Assembly (NCBI RefSeq): GCF_900141995.1
Contig: NZ_FQZA01000004.1
Coordinates: 124,001 to 188,000 of the forward strand
DNA from: Palleronia salina
GTDB taxonomy: Bacteria; Pseudomonadota; Alphaproteobacteria; Rhodobacterales; Rhodobacteraceae
Length of the DNA: 64,000 nucleotides
Reading direction: 5' to 3'
Part shown: positions 59,030 through 64,000 of the stretch, piece by piece
How the letters are laid out: every line of letters starts with the position of its first letter
How positions within the stretch are numbered: the first letter of the stretch is position 1
The notes under the pieces: generated by a model
Database searches by the model: none
What the model was told of the DNA's origin: nothing
What the model saw: only the letters and a program-made list of their open reading frames with translations
Program-made: the position numbers and the translations under genes

Positions 59030-61009
59030 ATGGCCCAGATCTCTCTCACCTTTCCCGATGGCAATGCGCGCGCGTTCGACGCCGGCGTGACCGCGGCCGA
59101 CGTGGCCGCGTCGATCAGCACGTCGCTGGGCAAGAAGGCCATTTCCGCCAGCCTCGACGGCGAACACTGGGACCTGCAATGGCCGATCGAGCGTGACGGC
59201 GCCATCGCCATCCACACGCTGCAGGACGACGCCCCGGCGCTGGAACTGATCCGCCACGACCTGGCCCACATCATGGCCCGCGCGGTGCAGGAGATCTGGC
59301 CGGACGTGAAGGTGACCATCGGCCCCGTGACCGACCACGGCTGGTTCTACGACTTCGACCGGGCCGAGCCCTTTACCCCCGAGGACCTGGGCCAGATCGA
59401 GGACCGGATGCGCAAGATCATCAACGCGCGCGAGCCCGTGCGCACCGAGATCTGGGACCGCGCCCGCGCCATCGCCCATTACGAAGAGACCGGTGAGCCG
59501 TTCAAGGTCGAGCTGATCGAACGCATCCCCGAGGACGCGCCCATTCGCATGTACTGGCACGGCGACTGGCAGGATCTCTGCCGCGGCCCGCATCTGGCGC
59601 ATACGGGACAGGTGCCCGGCGATGCGTTCAAGCTGATGGGCGTATCCGGCGCCTACTGGTTCGGCGACGTGACCCGGCCGCAGCTGCAGCGGATCACCGG
59701 CGTGGCCTTCAAGAACAAGAAGGACCTGAACGCGCACCTCACCATGCTCGAGGAGGCCGCCAAGCGGGACCACCGCAAACTGGGCCGCGAGATGGACCTG
59801 TTCCACATGCAGGAAGAGGCCCCCGGGCAGGTCTTCTGGCACCCCAATGGCTGGACGATCTACACCGCGCTGCAGGACTACATGCGCCGCAAGCAGCGCG
59901 CCGGCGGCTACCGCGAGATCAACACCCCGCAGGTGGTCGACCGCAAGCTGTGGGAAGCCTCGGGCCACTGGGACAAGTACCAGCACCACATGTTCCTGGT
60001 CGAGGTGGACGAGTCCCGCGACGGCGAGGAGGACGACGCCTCGGCCAAAAGCAAGGCGCACACCCGCATCAACGCGCTGAAGCCCATGAACTGCCCCTGC
60101 CACGTCCAGGTCTACAATCAGGGGCTGAAATCCTACCGCGACCTGCCGCTGCGGCTGGCCGAGTTCGGGTCCTGCGCGCGGTTCGAGCCGTCGGGCGCGC
60201 TGCACGGGATCATGCGCGTCCGGGGCTTCACCCAGGACGACGCCCACATCTTCTGCGCCGAGGAGCAGATCGAGGAGGAATGCGCCCGCTTCATCGAGTT
60301 CCTGGCGGACGTCTACGCCGAGCTTGGCTTTCCCACCTTCGAGATCAAGTTCGCCACCCGTCCCGAGAAACGCGTGGGGTCCGAGGAGTCGTGGGATTAC
60401 GTCGAGAACGCGCTGGAGGAGGCGATCCGCAAGACCGGGCGCACCTACACGCTCGAGGCGGGGGACGGTGCGTTTTACGGACCGAAGCTCGACTTCTACC
60501 TGACCGACGCTATCGGGCGGGTCTGGCAGTGCGGCACGTTCCAGGTCGACCCCAACCTGCCCGAGCGTCTGGACGCGACCTATGTGGGGCAGGACGGCGA
60601 GAAGCATCGCCCGTTCATGCTGCACCGCGCCGCGCTGGGATCGTTCGAGCGGTTCATCGGCATCCTGATCGAGGAACATGCCGGGCGACTGCCGCTGTGG
60701 CTGGCGCCGCGGCAGGTGGTGGTGGCGTCGATCGTGTCGGACGCGGACGCGTATGTCTCGGAAATCACCGAGCTTCTGCGGAAGAACGGCATCCGGGCCG
60801 AGGCCGACACCCGCAACGAGAAGATCAACTACAAGGTGCGCGAGCACTCGGTCGGCAAGGTGCCGGTGATCCTCGCGATCGGCGGGCGCGAGGTCGAGGA
60901 GCGCACCGTGTCGCTGCGCCGGCTGGGCGAAAAGCAGACGCGCAGCCTGACGCTCGACGCGTTGGTGGACGAGCTGGTGGCCGAGGCCACGCCGCCGGAT
61001 CTCAGGTGA
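59030..61009 (+). CDS. thrS: Threonyl-tRNA synthetase
   Basis: Charges tRNA-Thr. The 659-residue protein has the complete domain set: TGS (1-62), the second additional editing domain (about 65-225; [17 protein letters not shown] holds the HxxxH), the class II catalytic core, and the anticodon-binding domain. In the core, [11 protein letters not shown] (zinc Cys), motif 2 [16 protein letters not shown] and motif 3 [15 protein letters not shown] are present. The anticodon domain contains [18 protein letters not shown]. The ATG at 59030 follows GAGGAGG. It overlaps the convergent ArsC-like gene by 8 bases. Confidence 0.97.
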   Translation: MAQISLTFPDGNARAFDAGVTAADVAASISTSLGKKAISASLDGEHWDLQWPIERDGAIAIHTLQDDAPALELIRHDLAHIMARAVQEIWPDVKVTIGPVTDHGWFYDFDRAEPFTPEDLGQIEDRMRKIINAREPVRTEIWDRARAIAHYEETGEPFKVELIERIPEDAPIRMYWHGDWQDLCRGPHLAHTGQVPGDAFKLMGVSGAYWFGDVTRPQLQRITGVAFKNKKDLNAHLTMLEEAAKRDHRKLGREMDLFHMQEEAPGQVFWHPNGWTIYTALQDYMRRKQRAGGYREINTPQVVDRKLWEASGHWDKYQHHMFLVEVDESRDGEEDDASAKSKAHTRINALKPMNCPCHVQVYNQGLKSYRDLPLRLAEFGSCARFEPSGALHGIMRVRGFTQDDAHIFCAEEQIEEECARFIEFLADVYAELGFPTFEIKFATRPEKRVGSEESWDYVENALEEAIRKTGRTYTLEAGDGAFYGPKLDFYLTDAIGRVWQCGTFQVDPNLPERLDATYVGQDGEKHRPFMLHRAALGSFERFIGILIEEHAGRLPLWLAPRQVVVASIVSDADAYVSEITELLRKNGIRAEADTRNEKINYKVREHSVGKVPVILAIGGREVEERTVSLRRLGEKQTRSLTLDALVDELVAEATPPDLR

Positions 61010-61325
61010 GGGCGGCGCGGGTTTCGGGGGTCCAGCCCAGGTAGAGCGTTCCGTCGTGGTCGATGACGGGACGCTTCATCAACGTCGGATGCGCGGCGAT
61101 GAGCGTGGCGGGGTCGCCGCCGCGCTCGGCGTCGTCCAGACCGCGCCAGGTGGTCGAGCGGCGGTTGACGATGGCGTCGCCGAAGCGCGCCACCAGCCGG
61201 TCCAGCAGATCGGCGGGAATCCCGTCGGCGCGGATGTCGGTCACCTGCGGGTCATGGCCCGCGTCCTTGAGGGATTTCAGGGCCTTGCGGCAGGTATCGC
61301 AGGATTTGAGCGCGTAGACATGCAT
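61002..61325 (-). CDS. ArsC/Spx-like thioredoxin-fold protein
   Basis: A 107-residue protein of the ArsC family (YffB-like). [15 protein letters not shown] holds a CxxC pair at C9 and C12. [18 protein letters not shown] and [17 protein letters not shown] are the rest of the family pattern. The CxxC makes it more like the glutathione-dependent/unknown-function YffB group than a true arsenate reductase, and no arsenic genes are near. The ATG at 61325 is used because the longer form starting at 61352 adds only nine polar residues. Ends 8 bases inside the thrS 3' end. Confidence 0.85.
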   Translation of the reverse strand: MHVYALKSCDTCRKALKSLKDAGHDPQVTDIRADGIPADLLDRLVARFGDAIVNRRSTTWRGLDDAERGGDPATLIAAHPTLMKRPVIDHDGTLYLGWTPETRAALT

Positions 61326-61518
61326 CTTTGTCACCGTTTGGGAAATTGACACCGTAGTTTTTCTTGCAATCGAAGGCAGAATTTATCAGCCTTTTTGCGT
61401 GATTAGCACTGAACGACCGGCGAGCCTTCCCTCGGAGCGGCCACTACTGGGACTTTCTGGCTGCACCACCCCCGCCGCAATACCGCGGGCGGGACCACGA
61501 CGACAGGGAGAAAACGGC

Positions 61519-61725
61519 ATGCCCACTGGCACCGTAAAATGGTTCAATACTACCAAGGGCTTCGGCTTCATCGCGCCGGATGCCGGCGGCAAGGACGTCT
61601 TCGTCCATATCTCGGCGGTGGAACGCGCCGGGATGACCGGCTTGGCCGACAACCAGAAGGTGAGCTATGAGCTGATCGCGGGCCGTGACGGCCGCGAATC
61701 GGCGGGCGAACTTCAAGCGCTCTGA
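61519..61725 (+). CDS. cspA: Cold-shock protein (CspA family)
   Basis: A 68-residue OB-fold protein that binds single-stranded RNA or DNA. GTVKWFNTTKGFGFIAPDAG (residues 4-23) contains RNP1 (KGFGFIAP), and DVFVHISAVERAG holds RNP2. AGGGAG lies upstream of the ATG. Its 5' region is unusually long (about 190 bases to the divergent gene) with a TTGACA at 61346-61351 and a CCCGCC/GGCGGG stem near the start codon, consistent with cold-regulated leaders. A strong intrinsic terminator follows. Confidence 0.95.
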   Translation: MPTGTVKWFNTTKGFGFIAPDAGGKDVFVHISAVERAGMTGLADNQKVSYELIAGRDGRESAGELQAL

Positions 61726-61750
61726 CGCTCAGGACATTCCCGAGGATCTG

Positions 61751-61781
61751 GCCCGCGCCGCCCACCCGGCGCGGGCTTTTT
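61751..61781 (+). terminator. Rho-independent terminator of cspA
   Basis: GCCCGCGCCG (61751-61760) pairs with CGGCGCGGGC (61767-61776) around a 6-base loop, followed by TTTTT (61777-61781), 25 bases after the cspA stop. Confidence 0.93.
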
Positions 61782-61933
61782 CGTGCACGGCCCGTGCAGC
61801 ACGTGTGCCGCATCCGTCGGGCCAGCGTACCCGCCGCGTGCACCGACCGGCCAACGGCGTACACCCGCCGTCACGGCGTGTGCCGACGGCGTCGGACAAG
61901 TGGCACGGTGCGTACACCGCGCGTCGGACGTGA

Positions 61934-62206
61934 TCAGTCGAGACCCTTGTGCGTTGGGATGCCCTTCTCGGCCGGGATGTACTCGACCCGGCGGGGCGCG
62001 TGGCGCCGGGGGGCCGGGTGCTGCATCACCTGGGCATAGGTCATGTGGGTGGTGGGCTTGCCGCAGCAGATCTCGCCGCCCGCGTAGACGGGCTGGAGCC
62101 CGTTGGGGCAGAAGTTCTCGTGCGTCTTGAACGGATAGACCTGCTGTTCGGCCATGGCCGGCGCGGCGAGACAGCCCAGCGCCAGGGCGATTGCGATACG
62201 TTTCAT
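61934..62206 (-). CDS. Small secreted Cys-containing protein, unknown function
   Basis: A 90-residue protein with a Sec signal peptide (MKRIAIALALGCLAAPAMA, cleavage after AMA) and a 71-residue mature part. The mature part contains FCPNGLQPVYAGGEICCGKP, so three cysteines that could form a disulfide or bind metal, and ends in a basic, His/Pro/Arg-rich stretch (QHPAPRRHAPRRVEYIPAEK). GAGGGGTC is a good ribosome binding site. I recognise no family. Codon use is normal for the genome. It stands alone between the cspA terminator and the hairpin region. Confidence 0.65.
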   Translation of the reverse strand: MKRIAIALALGCLAAPAMAEQQVYPFKTHENFCPNGLQPVYAGGEICCGKPTTHMTYAQVMQHPAPRRHAPRRVEYIPAEKGIPTHKGLD

Positions 62207-62654
62207 ATTGACCCCTCGTCGGTGGCCCCCGGGCCGATCCCGCGCGCCTGTGAAAGGAAGGCTAGCCGCGAGATGACGCTCGGTCAATTTCCCGGTTTGG
62301 AAACAGTGGGGTAAGGCCCGGTCGCGGCCCCGGCCGCGATGGGGCTTTCCAGTGGAAAGCCCCAAGGGCCGAACGCGGATTGCGCGAGCAATCCGCAGGG
62401 GACGGACGTCAGGGGGACCGACGGCCGTTCATCGCCGAGAGGGCAGCGCCCGCCCTGGGGTTCGACCGGACCGTCGTGCCAGTGGCGCAGCGTGAGCCCG
62501 GCGGATGGTCGGACGTCTACGGTCGTGCGTCTCGGAGAAGGCAGCGCCCGGCCCGAGGGGGGGCGTGAAGCGCCCGCCCTGGGGGGCGGGTCGGGCGCTG
62601 CCCGGCGTGCCGCCGGGCGGAAAGTGTCACATACTGGAATTAAATTCGGGCCCA
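62207..62654. repeat. Non-coding region with clustered perfect hairpins
   Basis: 448 bases with no convincing gene. Perfect or near-perfect stem-loops are TCGCGGCC/GGCCGCGA (62322-62339), TGGGGCTTTCC/GGAAAGCCCCA (62340-62364), GCGGATTGC/GCAATCCGC with a GCGA loop (62375-62396), GGCAGCGCCCG/CGGGCGCTGCC (62540-62550 with 62592-62602), and CCCGGCG/CGCCGGG (62601-62617). GCGCCCGCCCTGGGG is repeated at 62446-62460 and 62570-62584. The region is very GC-rich and abruptly meets the AT-rich gene at 62655. It resembles a REP/BIME-type palindrome cluster. Confidence 0.6.
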
Positions 62655-63503
62655 TCACTGAGCCATTTTTTTTACCTTCTTTGCGACTAAGTAGTTTGAG
62701 AAAGCGGCGCAGGACGCCAGCATATACCGCGCATCCTCCTGATATATTTCCTTCTTCTCGAGCATCCCATGTCGAATACCAGCATCATCAGAAGTATATG
62801 CATACAGCTTCTCAAATCCATCTGCTAGTGCACGATGTATATCCAAGACCTCAACAACCTGTCGTAGCGGCTTACTAACTCCAGAAGACTTCTCTTCGAG
62901 TAAGTACTGCACCGCAGCCTCAACAGAAGAGACAGACTCCTTGACTGAATTTCGATAGTCTGGTTCCGGCCTTTGGCTGAATAGTTGGGCCGCGCGCCTG
63001 AGGTGCTCTCGAACACCCTCAGAACCACTCTGGGTTAGTGCCGCTTCTATTTCCCTCAAAACAGAATCGTCAGTTATCTGGATCAAAAGTCCGTCAATAA
63101 ATCGAAAAGCGGCTCTCTCCCTCTCTAAGACGGCGTTTAAATCACGCTCAAGATCACCGCGCCACCTTTCTGGCGAGAGAGAGACTGCAAACTCTAAAAA
63201 GTCGTAACAGTAAGGAAAGGGTCGATCCATAAATCTCCCTCTAATTTTGTCTCGGGCCTGATCGGGAAATGGTGGTATTTCGTCGATACTCTCACGGTAA
63301 AAGTCGAACCAGATCCTAACGCAGCGATCCTTAAATTTTGGAGCGAATCCCTGAATTTGTCCCATAAAATCGTAATCGGCTATTTGACTGAAAAGGTTCA
63401 GCCTCAGAACATCCCAAAGCCCATTCAGCAAGCTGTTAGGCAAATCCTTAGGTGATAAGTCTACCTTTGGCTCTGCATAGCCGAAGCGTTCAGAGAAACT
63501 CAT
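62655..63503 (-). CDS. AbiJ-like protein (AbiJ_NTD4 N-terminus), putative abortive-infection effector
   Basis: A 282-residue protein with clearly lower GC than all neighbours and codons rarely used elsewhere in the window (AAA, ATA, TTA, AGA). The N-terminus MSFSERFGYAEPK and LPNSLLNGLWDVLRLNLF (residues 1-38) match the AbiJ N-terminal domain 4 pattern, and the C-terminal YTSDDAGIRHGMLEKK (GIRHG at 242-246) matches the HEPN-like end of AbiJ-type proteins, a putative RNase. Such proteins are predicted phage-defence effectors. The ATG overlaps the thyX TGA (TGATG), so expression would depend on thyX. Probably acquired by transfer. Activity is inferred. Confidence 0.72.
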   Translation of the reverse strand: MSFSERFGYAEPKVDLSPKDLPNSLLNGLWDVLRLNLFSQIADYDFMGQIQGFAPKFKDRCVRIWFDFYRESIDEIPPFPDQARDKIRGRFMDRPFPYCYDFLEFAVSLSPERWRGDLERDLNAVLERERAAFRFIDGLLIQITDDSVLREIEAALTQSGSEGVREHLRRAAQLFSQRPEPDYRNSVKESVSSVEAAVQYLLEEKSSGVSKPLRQVVEVLDIHRALADGFEKLYAYTSDDAGIRHGMLEKKEIYQEDARYMLASCAAFSNYLVAKKVKKMAQ

Positions 63504-64000
63504 CACCCAATCACCCCCATCAACTCCGCCCATTCCCGCTTCGTCAGCCCGCTGGTCTCCTGCGTGACCTCTTCGCCGGCCAGCATCCGGCGGACCACCT
63601 GCACGCCGGTGGCCGAGAGCTGCGCGGCGCCCAGGCGGTATTCCTCGAAGGCGGCATAGGCGAGCGGGACCCAGTCGCGGACCAGGTCGCAGATGGTCTC
63701 GGCGTAGACGCGGATCTCGTATTGCGCGTGGGGATCGGCGCGCAGGCGCAGGAAGTGGAAAAGGTTGTGCAGGTCCACCTTCCAGTACCACTGGGTGTAG
63801 ACATTGGCGGGCAGGTTCATGCGGGCAAGCTCGCGCGCGAGGCCCTGCTGCCCCTCCTGCCCCATCATCTGCTCGTAATGGTCGTAGGCGCGGTCGGAAT
63901 CGGCCTTGAGGGTTTCCAGCACGCGGGCGGCCTCGTCCCCCTCGAGCGTGGCACCGCGGCCCTGGTTGTTGATGCTGGACTGGGCGGCCAGGTGCTCGGG
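63503..64000 (-). CDS. thyX: FAD-dependent thymidylate synthase ThyX, 5' end beyond window
   Basis: Makes dTMP from dUMP with FAD and methylene-tetrahydrofolate. About 166 C-terminal residues are present. PEHLAAQSSINNQGRG is the post-motif region of Rhodobacterales ThyX proteins. LPANVYTQWYWKVDLHNLFHFL is the conserved ThyX helix with the substrate-side Asn/His residues, and LRADPHAQYEIRVYAETI follows. The N-terminal half with the RHR motif lies beyond the right edge. The stop overlaps the start of the AT-rich AbiJ-like gene, raising the question whether the original thyX 3' end was altered on insertion. Confidence 0.9.
   Translation of the reverse strand, partial: PEHLAAQSSINNQGRGATLEGDEAARVLETLKADSDRAYDHYEQMMGQEGQQGLARELARMNLPANVYTQWYWKVDLHNLFHFLRLRADPHAQYEIRVYAETICDLVRDWVPLAYAAFEEYRLGAAQLSATGVQVVRRMLAGEEVTQETSGLTKREWAELMGVIG

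Noticed and set aside
58844-60847. 667-codon open frame on the minus strand
   Set aside because: Antisense to thrS, whose full set of domains is present on the + strand.
61785-61930. GC-rich stretch after the cspA terminator with repeated GCGTACAC and GCCGTC/GACGGC pairs
   Set aside because: Short imperfect repeats only, no open frame or stable extended fold that stands out from background.
62284-62658. 124-codon open frame on the minus strand across the hairpin region
   Set aside because: Its sequence is dictated by the palindromes (Pro/Gly/Arg-rich), it has no ribosome binding site, and it overlaps the end of the AbiJ-like gene.
62655-63503. Retron or type III toxin-antitoxin interpretation of the AbiJ-like gene plus hairpins
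   Set aside because: No reverse transcriptase is present, and the hairpins lie downstream of the gene and differ in composition from it, without the tandem repeats of a type III antitoxin RNA.
1-64000. CRISPR arrays, insertion sequences, prophage, tRNA or rRNA genes
   Set aside because: No regularly spaced repeats, transposase or integrase motifs, or cloverleaf/rRNA signatures were recognised on either strand by eye. A tRNAscan or Rfam run was not possible.

Overview
The window reads as a chromosomal segment of a GC-rich alphaproteobacterium of the Rhodobacterales (Roseobacter/Paracoccaceae group). The evidence is the uniformly high GC, the gene pairings (radA-cvpA-purF, surE-pcm-nlpD, tatABC, phaZ/phaC/phaP/phaR), a TRAP transporter and class I PHA metabolism with PhaR-type operators. 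No rRNA, tRNA, CRISPR array, transposase or replication origin was recognised. Coding density is high and almost all genes look intact. Only the genes at the two window edges are cut.

Layout. 1-4.8 kb: a glycosyltransferase/methyltransferase cluster (surface glycan type), divergent around an inverted repeat. 4.9-9.4 kb: an orphan protein with a near-consensus promoter, then pyrC, pyrE and dnaB. 9.5-23.5 kb: a DUF1194 secreted protein, an MBL-fold hydrolase coupled to alanine racemase, radA, cvpA, an Lrp/LysE pair inserted before purF, an SDR, surE-pcm-nlpD and a Tat-exported SMP-30 protein. 23.6-26.1 kb, minus strand: tatA-tatB-tatC followed by a DUF815 ATPase.

26.2-33.7 kb is a catabolic island: a Gfo/Idh/MocA dehydrogenase and GntR regulator, divergent from an LLM monooxygenase, an aldo/keto reductase and a flavin reductase, then a complete TRAP transporter ended by a perfect terminator. 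The enzyme set resembles the sulfoquinovose monooxygenase (sulfo-SMO) desulfonation module, but with a TRAP uptake system. 33.75-35.6 kb holds a compact cassette of a radical SAM/SPASM enzyme, a Cys-free 73-residue protein overlapping its 3' end, and a GNAT acetyltransferase, preceded by a palindrome. This looks like a small RiPP-type peptide-modification system and is the best candidate for something undescribed.

35.6-49.5 kb: psiE-like, lysC, an output-less dCache sensor, ptsP, EcsC, acetyltransferases, a SulP transporter, mtnP, a structured intergenic region that may encode 6S RNA, apt, and a glutamine amidotransferase coupled to a glutamine synthetase homologue. 49.5-54 kb: the PHA granule locus with three CTGC-N3-GCAG operators. 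54-58.8 kb: three alpha/beta hydrolases, an MFS transporter and a divergent ArsR-SRPBCC fusion gene with a probably leaderless promoter. 59-64 kb: thrS, an ArsC-like protein, a cold-shock gene, a small secreted protein, a cluster of perfect hairpins, and an AT-rich AbiJ-like gene whose start overlaps the thyX stop, which looks like a recently acquired phage-defence gene.

A 23-bp motif (consensus SAGGTATTTRKGGAAAGATGAAG) recurs in three intergenic regions, with two degenerate relatives.
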